From an uncultured Bacilli bacterium (GTDB lineage: Bacteria; Bacillota_I; Bacilli_A; RF39; UBA660): a DNA stretch of 17,284 nt. Where the stretch lies: positions 1 through 17,284 of the forward strand of contig CALVRK010000013.1 of NCBI GenBank assembly GCA_944358565.1, read 5' to 3'. Position numbers and translations under genes: made by a program. Shown piece after piece: positions 1 to 6,629 of this stretch (positions are counted from its first letter, which is position 1; every line of letters begins with the position of its first letter). Under the pieces are notes generated by a model. It did no database searches. It was not told the origin of the DNA and saw only the letters and a program-made list of their open reading frames with translations.

Positions 1-83
<83 letters not shown>

Positions 84-144
84 AATAAAACTTATTTAGT
101 TTTGAATTTGTTTTTAATCCTAACTATTTATGAATTGACATTTT

Positions 145-163
145 GCTCAGTTTTCAAAGATCA
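145..163 (-). promoter_or_regulatory. rRNA leader boxA-like antitermination site
   Basis: The minus strand reads TGATCTTTGAAAACTGAGC, closely matching the boxA-containing block (TTCTTTGAAAACTGA) found in Firmicutes rRNA leaders and spacers. It lies about 60 bases upstream of the 16S 5' end and downstream of all three promoters, where Nus-factor antitermination sites are expected. Confidence 0.75.
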
Positions 164-190
164 TTCATACCACTTTTCAGCGGTAATTCC

Positions 191-219
191 AATATATCAA
201 ATGTACTAAACTAAGTCAA
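191..219 (-). promoter_or_regulatory. rRNA operon promoter P3 (nearest the 16S gene)
   Basis: The -35 TTGACT (219-214), exactly 17 bases of spacer, and the -10 TATATT (196-191) are visible on the minus strand. Just upstream, 220-247 is A/T-only tract sequence (A-runs on the transcribed strand side), resembling an UP element. Transcription would start near 184, giving a leader of about 100 nt that includes boxA. Confidence 0.8.
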
Positions 220-255
220 GAATTTTTTTGATTTTTTTTAAATTTTTGACTTAAT

Positions 256-272
256 TTGAGGTTTCCCCTCAA
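256..272. repeat. short inverted repeat between rRNA promoters P2 and P3
   Basis: TTGAGG and CCTCAA are separated by five bases. The site falls just downstream of the P2 start and upstream of P3, so it would lie in the P1 and P2 transcripts or could be a protein-binding palindrome. No U-run follows on the minus strand, so it is not read as a terminator. Confidence 0.4.
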
Positions 273-284
273 AAGTACTCACTT

Positions 285-313
285 AATATATCAGAACATT
301 TGACTTAAGTCAA
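285..313 (-). promoter_or_regulatory. rRNA operon promoter P2 (middle)
   Basis: The -35 TTGACT (313-308), a 17-base spacer and the -10 TATATT (290-285) have the same boxes and spacing as P3, 94 bases further upstream. A/T-tract sequence at 314-350 sits in the UP-element position. The last spacer bases (CTGA before TATATT versus TTGA in P3) are also similar, so the two look like duplicated copies. Confidence 0.78.
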
Positions 314-375
314 CATTTTTTTAAAATTTTTTTGATTTTTTTTTAAAAATGTCGAATTATGTCGAATGCATAAAT

Positions 376-404
376 AATATAACACTTTTTAAATGGTAGG
401 TCAA
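376..404 (-). promoter_or_regulatory. rRNA operon promoter P1 (distal)
   Basis: The -35 TTGACC (404-399), a 17-base spacer and the -10 TATATT (381-376) form a third promoter 91 bases upstream of P2. The flanking 405-433 is T-tract sequence on the plus strand (A-rich upstream of the promoter). It lies between the DUF402 terminator and P2. Confidence 0.72.
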
Positions 405-464
405 CAAAAAAATTACTTTTTTTTTAATTTTTTTCACTTCCTATATAATATATGAACCTTATTA

Positions 465-492
465 CAAAAAAATGATTACTTTTTACGTAATC
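465..492 (-). terminator. terminator of the DUF402 gene, overlapping its stop codon
   Basis: The minus strand shows GATTAC (492-487), a 7-base loop, GTAATC (479-474), then ATTTTTTTG. The TAA stop (478-476) lies inside the 3' arm of the stem. This separates the protein gene from the rRNA promoters just downstream. Confidence 0.65.
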
Positions 493-1009
493 TTTGATAT
501 TCTTCCTCATATTTTAAATTAACGTTTGCATCAAACATTATAGATCCTTTCTGATAATCAGTTATCAATTCTGATAAAGCACTACGTATCGCCACATCAA
601 GCTCATCAGAATAATTCAACTTTCTTTTATGATATTTATACTCTTGCCTATCGAGAATTTTAAAACTGCCATTTGGAAAAATTCTTAAGTCTAAATCATA
701 ATCTATATATTTAATAGTATTATCTTCTATAATATAAGGCGAAGCAATATTACAATAATATGTAATGCCATCTTTTTTTAACTGAACAATAATGTTATAC
801 CATCTATTTTTAAAAAAATACATAATAGCTGGTTCCTTTGTCCTCCAAGTATTTCCCTGAGCTTCAGTAACTAACGTTCTTTCATTACCAAACACCATAT
901 AATCTTTTTTCACATCTAGCAAAACAGCCTCATCCCAACATCTATGAACTTTTCCATCGTGTTTATAACACTGTATTTGTAATTTATCTCCTTTTTTTAA
1001 TTTTTCCAT
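476..1009 (-). CDS. DUF402-family protein, YgaC/Ntdp-like nucleoside tri-/diphosphatase
   Basis: The 177-residue protein covers a DUF402 domain. Family hallmarks are visible from the start: the IQCYKHDGKVHR block near residue 12, then VTEAQGNTWRTKEPAIMYFF, WYNIIVQL, YYCNIASP and the acidic KYIDYDLDLRIFPNG segment. In this family the conserved acidic/Tyr residues bind metal and nucleotide; B. subtilis YgaC hydrolyses nucleoside tri- and diphosphates. The length equals the family norm. An upstream Met (1072) is possible, but ATG at 1009 has an ideal SD (AGAGGAG, 1025-1019, 9-nt spacing), and the longer reading would place that SD inside the gene. It appears monocistronic, with an extended -10 promoter at 1032-1040 and a terminator at its stop codon. 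The family is confident; the exact substrate is inferred. Confidence 0.87.
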   Translation of the reverse strand: MEKLKKGDKLQIQCYKHDGKVHRCWDEAVLLDVKKDYMVFGNERTLVTEAQGNTWRTKEPAIMYFFKNRWYNIIVQLKKDGITYYCNIASPYIIEDNTIKYIDYDLDLRIFPNGSFKILDRQEYKYHKRKLNYSDELDVAIRSALSELITDYQKGSIMFDANVNLKYEEEYQRLRKK

Positions 1010-1031
1010 AATACTTCGCTCCTCTTTATAC

Positions 1032-1040
1032 ATTATAACA
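1032..1040 (-). promoter_or_regulatory. extended -10 promoter for the DUF402 gene
   Basis: The minus strand reads TGTTATAAT, an extended -10 (TGn plus TATAAT). No good -35 is seen 16-18 bases upstream. The predicted start is near 1025, leaving a leader of only about 15 nt that begins at the Shine-Dalgarno sequence. Confidence 0.55.
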
Positions 1041-1047
1041 TTTTTTA

Positions 1048-1079
1048 AGAAAAAGAAAAGGACACTAAACAAAGTGTCA
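1048..1079 (-). terminator. terminator of the S41 protease gene, overlapping its stop codon
   Basis: The minus strand has GACACT (1078-1073), a six-base loop, AGTGTC (1066-1061), then CTTTTCTTTTTCTT. The TGA stop (1079-1077) overlaps the first bases of the stem. Confidence 0.7.
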
Positions 1080-2324
1080 CTTCAAAATTATTTCTATTGC
1101 TTTTTGAAGTTGTGCATCATTTTCATCAGTAGGATTTTCTAAATACTCATCGCTAAGCGTGATATCATAATCTGGATCAATCCCCTTACCATCTATTACC
1201 TTACCCTTAGAAGTAAGCCATGATTTAGTTGTTAATTTATATTGATCACCATCAGTCAGTGTTTGTAATTCTTGAACGGTTCCTTTTCCATAACTCTTTT
1301 TACCAACTGTTTTCGCACCATATTGTTCAGCTAAAGCAGATGTTACAACCTCTGAAGCCGAAGCACTATTACCATCTATTAAAATACTAATTTTATAATC
1401 TTTCGTTTTATTTCCAATCGAATAATATATATGCTTACTATCCTTTGACTTAATTTGATAAATAGGATGAGATGAATCTAAAAAAAGTGAAATTATTTGC
1501 TCCGCTGCTGACAAATGTCCACCAGAATTACCTCTTAAATCTATAACAAGACCTTCCATTCCCTCATCTTCTAATTTTTCAAGTTCTTCTTTAAATTGTT
1601 CATATGTATTGTTCGCAAAAATTGACGTTCTAATATAACCTATCTTTTTATTATCTTTATTAATAATTTTGGAAGCCACAGACTTAATTTCAATTGTGTC
1701 AACTTTTAACTTAACCGTTTTTTCAACATCATCTCGCCTATAAGTAATATTAAACTCACCCTTTTGTTTTTTTACTAACTCAGAAAATTTGTCTATAGTC
1801 ATATTAGTAGTATCATTCTCATTAAGTTTAACAATAACATCTCCAGATTTCAAACCCACCTTACTAGCAGGCGAATTTTCAAAAACGGTATATACAACAA
1901 TATTTCCATTATCATCATTAAACACTTGAATACCAGTCCCTTCATAAGTGCCTTCTAAATAAATACTAAAATTAGTATCACTGCCTCCTACATAAGCTGA
2001 ATTTTTATCAAGAGTACTAAGCATACCAGCTATCGCTGAATCTACTAATTCTGTTTTATCGATATCTTTATAATAATTATCGACAATATAATCATAATTA
2101 GTAATAAACTCCTGAAGTTCATCATCAACCTTTTCTCCTTTTAAAGCCACATTGTAAGTGACAATGCCGCCCATAACTAAACTTATTACAGTTGCAAGCA
2201 GCAATAAAAATACAACCTCTTTAGTTTTAAAAGTCGGCACCACTTTTCTTTTATTAACTTTAATATCTAAAGATTTTGATAGTTTTTCAATATTATCCAT
2301 TGTTTTCTGTTCTCTATTTTTCAT
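1077..2324 (-). CDS. S41-family C-terminal processing protease (CtpA/CtpB type)
   Basis: The 415-residue, membrane-anchored serine protease acts outside the membrane. Residues about 35-60 form one N-terminal membrane segment after a Lys/Arg-rich tail. A PDZ domain follows at about 125-195 (the SPASKVGLKSGDVIVKL core binds C-terminal peptides), then the S41 catalytic core. By motif spacing the catalytic Ser is the middle Ser of SASASE (residue 322), the general base is the Lys of SYGKGTVQ (347), and the assisting Gln is 351; the Ser-to-Lys spacing of 25 matches CtpB and Prc. The start at 2324 is preferred over 2333 because AAAGGA lies 8 nt before it and abuts the earlier ATG. It is a monocistronic unit. 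In spore formers CtpB acts in sporulation signalling, but no such genes are seen here, so a general envelope quality-control role is inferred. Confidence 0.93.
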   Translation of the reverse strand: MKNREQKTMDNIEKLSKSLDIKVNKRKVVPTFKTKEVVFLLLLATVISLVMGGIVTYNVALKGEKVDDELQEFITNYDYIVDNYYKDIDKTELVDSAIAGMLSTLDKNSAYVGGSDTNFSIYLEGTYEGTGIQVFNDDNGNIVVYTVFENSPASKVGLKSGDVIVKLNENDTTNMTIDKFSELVKKQKGEFNITYRRDDVEKTVKLKVDTIEIKSVASKIINKDNKKIGYIRTSIFANNTYEQFKEELEKLEDEGMEGLVIDLRGNSGGHLSAAEQIISLFLDSSHPIYQIKSKDSKHIYYSIGNKTKDYKISILIDGNSASASEVVTSALAEQYGAKTVGKKSYGKGTVQELQTLTDGDQYKLTTKSWLTSKGKVIDGKGIDPDYDITLSDEYLENPTDENDAQLQKAIEIILK

Positions 2325-2351
2325 AAACCTCATCCTTTAAACACTATTAAA

Positions 2352-2382
2352 AGTATAACACAAAAACAGCGCACACAATCAA
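2352..2382 (-). promoter_or_regulatory. probable promoter of the S41 protease gene
   Basis: The minus strand shows an extended -10 TGTTATACT (2360-2352). The best -35 is TTGATT (2382-2377) with a long 19-base spacer, so the extended -10 probably carries recognition. It lies directly downstream of a tnpB tail relic (2400-2450). Confidence 0.5.
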
Positions 2383-2399
2383 AAATAAGAACAAAATAA

Positions 2400-2450
2400 C
2401 AAAATTTATGATTAAATAGATTGTTCTAGACATAACATGTATTTTTCAAA
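2400..2450 (-). mobile_element. relic of a tnpB 3' end (IS200/IS605 type)
   Basis: This 51-base stretch aligns without gaps to 11440-11490, the end of the tnpB remnant, with 43 of 51 bases identical by hand comparison, in the same orientation. It encodes FEKYMLCLEQSI followed by TAA; the other copy encodes LEKYMLYLKQHI followed by TAA. The match continues past the stop codon (AATCATAAATTTTG), so it is more than chance coding similarity. No other part of tnpB is seen here. It sits between the upstream gene's terminator and the protease promoter. Confidence 0.65.
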
Positions 2451-2460
2451 CTAATATATG

Positions 2461-2488
2461 AAAAAAATACGAATATATACACTCGCAT
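2461..2488 (-). terminator. terminator of the Lys-rich membrane protein gene
   Basis: On the minus strand ATGCGAG (2488-2482) pairs with TTCGTAT (2473-2467), with two G-U pairs, followed by TTTTTT. The last base of the TAA stop is the first base of the stem. Confidence 0.6.
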
Positions 2489-3225
2489 TATTTTACTTCG
2501 TCTAACTCATTTAACTCGCCAGTAATTGAATCATGACTATCATAAACATCAGTAATTTTATGATCACTAATTCTAACTAAAGTAGTGCCTTTAACCTTAA
2601 ACTTCGTCATATCAGAAGCATAATTAGTTTTATCGCTTAAATATTTTGTATTAAAACCACTACTTAAATCAGCCGTATATATTTTAGGAGCATCCTCGCT
2701 AGCTGAAATTGTTTGAATTAATGTTGTATATTCATTTAATCTAATATCACCTTCATCTTCAATTAAAACATAAAATGTTCCATTAATATTAAGCATTGAT
2801 CCAATTACAATACTATCATATTGAATTTCTGTTACTTCTTTGTTTTCCTTTTCTGAAGCTTCCTTTGCTTTATTAGTAACAACTACTGTTACCCCATAGA
2901 AAACTATAATAATCAAAGTTACAATTAAAACTATTTTTATTAATTTAGAAAGTTCTGTAGAATCATTATTTTCATTATAATAAAGTTGTTTGCGAGCTTG
3001 TTTTATATTTTCTTTTTTCTCTTTATGTTTTTTTTCGTCTTTATCAATCTTTATTTGCTCTTTAATTTCTTTTACTTCTGTTTGAACATTTTTCTTTGGA
3101 GTAGTCTTTTTTACTGTTTTTGCTTTACTAGTTGTTTTCTTAGTTGCACTTGTTTTTTTTGCTCTATTTTTTGCTGTTTTTTGTGTACTAGTTTTACTCT
3201 TTTTATTTTTTTCATTTTCTGTCAT
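2488..3225 (-). CDS. membrane protein with Lys-rich cytoplasmic tail and cysteine-free thioredoxin-like outer domain
   Basis: The protein has 245 residues. Residues 1-90 are extremely Lys/Thr-rich and low complexity (KTSTQKTAKNRAKKTSATKK), probably disordered and able to bind nucleic acid or another polyanion. Residues about 95-118 form one membrane segment, with the positive tail inside. The outer part (about 135-245) reads like a thioredoxin fold: FYVLIEDEGDIRLNEY where the CxxC strand-helix would be, then PKIYTADLSSGFN, then TTLVRISDHKITDVY like the usual TPTLI..G strand. No cysteine occurs in the protein, so it cannot be a thiol oxidoreductase. The ATG at 3225 has AGGTG 8 nt upstream; a GTG at 3234 is less likely. 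It has its own promoter and terminator. The fold is inferred from pattern only and the function is unknown. Confidence 0.75.
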   Translation of the reverse strand: MTENEKNKKSKTSTQKTAKNRAKKTSATKKTTSKAKTVKKTTPKKNVQTEVKEIKEQIKIDKDEKKHKEKKENIKQARKQLYYNENNDSTELSKLIKIVLIVTLIIIVFYGVTVVVTNKAKEASEKENKEVTEIQYDSIVIGSMLNINGTFYVLIEDEGDIRLNEYTTLIQTISASEDAPKIYTADLSSGFNTKYLSDKTNYASDMTKFKVKGTTLVRISDHKITDVYDSHDSITGELNELDEVK

Positions 3226-3242
3226 TACAATCACCTGAAAGC

Positions 3243-3271
3243 ATTATAACATATTTTCATTACTTTTTAAA
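3243..3271 (-). promoter_or_regulatory. promoter of the Lys-rich membrane protein gene
   Basis: The minus strand shows -35 TTTAAA (3271-3266), a 17-base spacer, and -10 TATAAT (3248-3243) with the TG extension. Only 17 bases separate the -10 from the ATG, so the leader would be about 11 nt and hold little more than the SD. Confidence 0.6.
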
Positions 3272-3310
3272 CTTTTTAACTTAAAACTTTTACTCAAGAT
3301 AAAATCTTCT

Positions 3311-3347
3311 TAAAACAAATAAACTAACCATAAAAGTTAGTTTATTT
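3311..3347 (-). terminator. terminator of the LolA-like lipoprotein gene, stop codon in stem
   Basis: A perfect 12-base inverted repeat (AAATAAACTAAC, 3317-3328; partner 3336-3347) has a 7-base loop. On the minus strand it is followed by GTTTTAAG. The TAA stop (3344-3342) is inside the 5' arm. Confidence 0.65.
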
Positions 3348-4334
3348 GCTTACTGGAAGCACTGATATTGAATTAGCTACATTTAAAAGTTCACTCTCAC
3401 TCATATTATCTGCCACCACATAATACTCAATTCCATTACTAATCCAACTCACCATATTATCTGAAACAGCAGCTACACTTGTTGCCATTTGATAAGGTTC
3501 TCCATAAACTGATACAATTGCCAAATCATCACTTACAGAAGCTGTTTGAAAAGTAAGCATAAATGGATTATCACCTTCGAATGTCATAATAACTCTTTGA
3601 CCATTTTCTAAGTCAACTGTTTCTTTATCAGCAAGTTGCGTATTCTCAGGAATATACATCGGATAAATATCACCATCTATTTTACTAACGGTTTCAGTTT
3701 CACTCGAAGTAGCTGCAGTCTTCATATTATTATCTAATGAAAAATAATCATCCTTAAATTCTGCTTTCAAATCAACCTTTTTTAAAGTCATTTTAATTAA
3801 AGCCTCATCATCTTCATTTAAAACCTCAACTTTAGCTGGATTTAATTTTTTATCAAAATAAATTTTCTGTTTAACTAAATCACTATTATTTGGATAATTC
3901 ACATCAGTAGTAAAAATATAGTTATCACTTGTCTCTTTAAACTCTTTGTCGCTATCGTTTTGAATATCTGAAAATAATGTTTGAAGTAAATATACTTGTG
4001 AGTTGTTGTAAGGCCAATCACTTTGAAACTTAAAACTTTTATTTAATGTTGGTGTTAAAACATAAACTCCATCATTATTTTTTAAAATTATTTGTTCATG
4101 ATTATTTGTTTTATTTTTTAAAGATACTCTAAACTTATCATTTTTACTATATGATGCATCGACATCATATGTATAAACATCATCATTATTTATTATCTCC
4201 ATCTCGCCAGTCAAATTATAACCATCTAAACCATTAATCTTTTTTTCTAAATCCTTTTCTGCATCTTTAACCGTATATTTTCCGCATCCTGCCATTAAAA
4301 AACAAACACATAAAATTAAACAAATTTTTTTCAT
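3342..4334 (-). CDS. LolA-like outer-surface lipoprotein
   Basis: The 330-residue predicted lipoprotein has signal residues 1-16 and the lipobox LMAGC with Cys17 as the lipidated residue. The body alternates short beta strands in the style of LolA/LolB/RseB-type sheets (FRVSLKNKT, IILKNNDGVYVLTP, KIYFDKKLNPAKVEVL, LIKMTLKKVDL) over residues 35-205. A Thr/Ser linker follows near 207-216, then a second domain (about 220-330) ending in GIEYYVVADNMSESELLNVANSI, which resembles the DUF4367 tail of Firmicutes lipoproteins. Such proteins act at the outer face of the membrane and some bind lipids; no specific role can be read here. It is monocistronic. An SD (GGTG, about 8 nt before ATG) supports the start. 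Confidence 0.8.
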   Translation of the reverse strand: MKKICLILCVCFLMAGCGKYTVKDAEKDLEKKINGLDGYNLTGEMEIINNDDVYTYDVDASYSKNDKFRVSLKNKTNNHEQIILKNNDGVYVLTPTLNKSFKFQSDWPYNNSQVYLLQTLFSDIQNDSDKEFKETSDNYIFTTDVNYPNNSDLVKQKIYFDKKLNPAKVEVLNEDDEALIKMTLKKVDLKAEFKDDYFSLDNNMKTAATSSETETVSKIDGDIYPMYIPENTQLADKETVDLENGQRVIMTFEGDNPFMLTFQTASVSDDLAIVSVYGEPYQMATSVAAVSDNMVSWISNGIEYYVVADNMSESELLNVANSISVLPVSK

Positions 4335-4363
4335 CTTTTCACACCATCTTTCAATTTCAATTA

Positions 4364-4393
4364 ATTATATGGATAATATTTTTTAATTATGAA
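4364..4393 (-). promoter_or_regulatory. probable promoter of the LolA-like lipoprotein gene
   Basis: The minus strand shows -10 TATAAT (4369-4364) and -35 TTCATA (4393-4388) with an 18-base spacer. The region is very A/T-rich, so the -35 is uncertain. It lies in the divergent gap shared with the plus-strand DUF378 gene, whose own likely -10 is TATAAA at 4416-4421 with no clear -35. Confidence 0.45.
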
Positions 4394-4441
4394 TAATTTT
4401 TAAATTTTCAGCCATTATAAATAATAGAGGAAGGTGAAAAC

Positions 4442-4642
4442 ATGGAAATATTACAAAAAGTGTGTTTAGTCCTAACAATTATAGGTGCTATTAACTGGGG
4501 ATTAATTGGTCTTTTTGATTTTAACTTAGTATCATTTTTATTTGGTGATATGAGTATGTTATCAAAAATCATATATTCCTTAGTCGGTATCGCTGGTTTA
4601 ATTAATATCGGACTATTATTTGTACATCTAGAAAGTCACTAA
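4442..4642 (+). CDS. DUF378-family small membrane protein (YuzA-like)
   Basis: The 66-residue protein has two membrane helices (about 7-27 and 41-63). The family signature is clear: the first helix ends in the INWGLIGLFDFNLV block, a short loop follows, and the second helix has the SLVGIAGL pattern. The family is widespread in bacteria and has no known function. GGAAGGTG 6-7 nt before ATG is a good SD. This is the only supported plus-strand protein gene in the window. It diverges from the lipoprotein gene, converges on the DUF308 gene, and is closed by a shared bidirectional terminator. Confidence 0.9.
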   Translation: MEILQKVCLVLTIIGAINWGLIGLFDFNLVSFLFGDMSMLSKIIYSLVGIAGLINIGLLFVHLESH

Positions 4643-4675
4643 AAAATCTATCAAACCGATAGATTTATTTTTTGT
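4641..4675. terminator. bidirectional terminator between convergent genes
   Basis: A 9-base perfect stem (AAATCTATC 4644-4652, GATAGATTT 4658-4666) has a 5-base loop. On the plus strand it is followed by ATTTTTTTG, and on the minus strand by a run of six T, so it can stop both DUF378 and the DUF308 gene. The minus-strand TAA stop (4667-4665) overlaps the stem edge. Confidence 0.85.
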
Positions 4676-5198
4676 CAATTTTAGAATAACTATAAATAGT
4701 AAATATATTACTTACAGCATCCACAATCAATATAGCTCCTATAATTTGAACACTTACGGCTAAAGCTTCAAATGGATTAAATACTAAAAGTAATCCGCAT
4801 CCAAGTAATATAAAAGCTACTATCAACATCTGCCACCAATTTTGATATTCAAATTTTTTTAAATCAAAAGCCATTGATAATTTGCTGACAGAATCTACTA
4901 GTAAAAATATTCCAACTACGAGTGGTAAAAATGAAGCAAAAGCCTCTGGATTTAAAAGAACATATACCCCAAATGCTCCAAAAATAATTGACATTATTAA
5001 AGTAAAACTAGTAAATGCTGTTTTAATTTCTGTTTTCATATACATAACAATTCCAGAAACTCCAACAAACAAAAACATAATTCCAACTAAATAACAAACT
5101 GATGTAATAACTAAACTTGGGAAAAATAACATCACAAGACCAAATAATAAATAAAGTACTGATGTTGCAATTAAAGTATTTCGAAGTTTTTCAAACAT
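4665..5198 (-). CDS. DUF308/HdeD-family six-helix membrane protein
   Basis: The 177-residue protein is almost entirely membrane helices, six in three pairs (about 8-28, 34-53, 61-82, 87-107, 121-140, 146-170). Each pair follows the HdeD/DUF308 pattern: a helix ending in a loop with NP or FP (LFFPSL, LLNPEAF, VFNPFEA), then a glycine-rich helix such as LVGIMFLFVGVSGIV. In E. coli HdeD is tied to acid resistance; in Firmicutes the role is unknown. The SD AAAGGAG lies about 10 nt before ATG. It is monocistronic, with a strong promoter just downstream of the cdaR terminator. Confidence 0.85.
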   Translation of the reverse strand: MFEKLRNTLIATSVLYLLFGLVMLFFPSLVITSVCYLVGIMFLFVGVSGIVMYMKTEIKTAFTSFTLIMSIIFGAFGVYVLLNPEAFASFLPLVVGIFLLVDSVSKLSMAFDLKKFEYQNWWQMLIVAFILLGCGLLLVFNPFEALAVSVQIIGAILIVDAVSNIFTIYSYSKIDKK

Positions 5199-5222
5199 AT
5201 ATCTAACGCTCCTTTTATATTA

Positions 5223-5251
5223 ATGATAATATTTTTTTAATCTAAAGTCAA
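5223..5251 (-). promoter_or_regulatory. promoter of the DUF308 gene
   Basis: The minus strand shows -35 TTGACT (5251-5246), exactly 17 bases, and -10 TATCAT (5228-5223). It begins three bases after the U-tract side of the cdaR terminator. Confidence 0.65.
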
Positions 5252-5253
5252 TG

Positions 5254-5278
5254 AAAAAGCAGCCCTAAAGCTACTTTT
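5254..5278 (-). terminator. terminator of cdaA-cdaR, stop codon in stem
   Basis: On the minus strand AAAAGTAGC (5278-5270) pairs with GCTGCTTTT (5263-5255) with one G-U pair and a 6-base loop, ending in a T-run. The TAG stop of cdaR (5273-5271) is inside the 5' arm. Confidence 0.75.
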
Positions 5279-6629
5279 CAACCACTCTAATTTTTACACG
5301 TTTAGTTTTTGATAAATACTGTACTCTAGAATCAGTTCCCTCAACTTGAACCTCAACCTCATATTCACCTGGTTTATAACCTTCCAAATCAATATAAGCC
5401 GTAATATCATCAGCAGTTAAATTATTAAGCACTGATTCAACACCTTGAACACTTACCGTTACTTGAATATCATTTTGTGATAAACCTTGAACGCTATATT
5501 TATCATCTAAATTACGAACATCGATATTAACATTTGAAATATCTTTATCGGTTGACGTACCTAAAGTAATATTAGCCGTAACATTATTAACACTCATTGA
5601 TCTAACACCACGTGGTTTAGTAAGTTCTAGTTTATAATCTCTATCCTTTTTTAAACCATCGACGTCAACTTCAACTGGAACATATTCCAAATTATCAAGT
5701 ACACTTTGTTCACCATAAACAGTTACATTACTTTCACTCAAATTAATTGAACTAATAGCTTTACCAAATGTCACATCACCTTTTGGAACCACCCTAATAG
5801 GTACTGTTTTACTTGGTGAAGATAAATCAACCGTCACTTCTATTTTAGAAGGTACTATTTCCACATCCAAACTATTACCATTAGAATCATAAGCCTTTAA
5901 TGGTACATCCTTTAAAGTAACCGTTCCCACTTCCTGATTATTTAAACTAGATACATCAACTAGTGCTTTAACTGTTGCAACTTTAGTCAAACTATTAATC
6001 GCATCCTCATCTTCCGCACCTTTAATAACCACATTATCTACTTCTGGTTTAACATTATCGACAATAAGTTTAGGATCTAAATTATCTTGATTAAGTAAAT
6101 CAGTGGTTAAAGTTTTAGACTCTGAAACTTTAGGATAAATATTAACTGTCGCAACTGATGGATTAACACTATATTCAACAGAATCATTTGGTCTCATATA
6201 TTCAATATCCACCTTATGGGTTCCTGGTTTTAACCCGCTTAAATCAACTGTCACTTTAGAAGCCGTAGACTGCTTTGCAATAAATAGATCACTTCTACTA
6301 CCCATTAAAGTAATATCAACTTTATCTGGCAAACCTTCAACCACATAAGCTTCTTCATTATAAACTGCTTCAACCGTTTGATCTTTTAATACCTCCGCAC
6401 TTGTATCATTAAAAAGCATTTTCTTTTGATCAAATAAAATAAATATCGTAAGCGCTAAAAATAAAGATACAAAAAGTAATGTATTACTTCTAGAAAGCCA
6501 TGTTTCAAGTGATCTATTAGAACCACCAAATTTTTTAGTAATTTTCATAATTGTTTTTGTAACTGGAACAATTATTTTTTTATCGATAAAACGAGCTATT
6601 CTCTTAAAAATTCCCGGTTTCTTATTCAT
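5271..6629 (-). CDS. cdaR: CdaR, YbbR-domain regulator of the diadenylate cyclase
   Basis: The 452-residue protein has a basic cytoplasmic stretch (1-45), one membrane helix near 50-70, and then an all-beta outer region of about four YbbR-like repeats. Each repeat carries a VDVSSL/VDLSGL/IDLEGYKPGEYEV-type strand pair (near 120-150, 215-250, 305-335 and 405-435). YbbR proteins are encoded next to cdaA and modulate CdaA at the membrane. ATG at 6629 is chosen because it has GAAGGTGG a few bases upstream and overlaps the end of cdaA by 8 nt (ATGAATAA); the upstream Met at 6653 has no SD. The usual third gene, glmM, does not follow: a terminator sits at the stop. Confidence 0.88.
   Translation of the reverse strand: MNKKPGIFKRIARFIDKKIIVPVTKTIMKITKKFGGSNRSLETWLSRSNTLLFVSLFLALTIFILFDQKKMLFNDTSAEVLKDQTVEAVYNEEAYVVEGLPDKVDITLMGSRSDLFIAKQSTASKVTVDLSGLKPGTHKVDIEYMRPNDSVEYSVNPSVATVNIYPKVSESKTLTTDLLNQDNLDPKLIVDNVKPEVDNVVIKGAEDEDAINSLTKVATVKALVDVSSLNNQEVGTVTLKDVPLKAYDSNGNSLDVEIVPSKIEVTVDLSSPSKTVPIRVVPKGDVTFGKAISSINLSESNVTVYGEQSVLDNLEYVPVEVDVDGLKKDRDYKLELTKPRGVRSMSVNNVTANITLGTSTDKDISNVNIDVRNLDDKYSVQGLSQNDIQVTVSVQGVESVLNNLTADDITAYIDLEGYKPGEYEVEVQVEGTDSRVQYLSKTKRVKIRVVEK

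Noticed and set aside
256..272. Hairpin between rRNA promoters as a terminator
   Set aside because: No U-run follows on either strand, and it would stop the rRNA transcripts from P1 and P2.
191..404. Regularly spaced repeats read as a CRISPR array
   Set aside because: Only the promoter boxes repeat; there are no conserved repeat units of CRISPR length, and the boxes have exact promoter spacing.
1077..1079. TGA read as Trp (Mycoplasma code)
   Set aside because: TGA ends three genes at places fitting domain ends, overlaps and terminators, and all Trp codons in recognised motifs are TGG.
2986..3249. Plus-strand 87-codon frame rich in Phe and Cys
   Set aside because: It is the reverse complement of the Lys-rich tail of the minus-strand gene (AAA/AAG become TTT/CTT); composition explains it.
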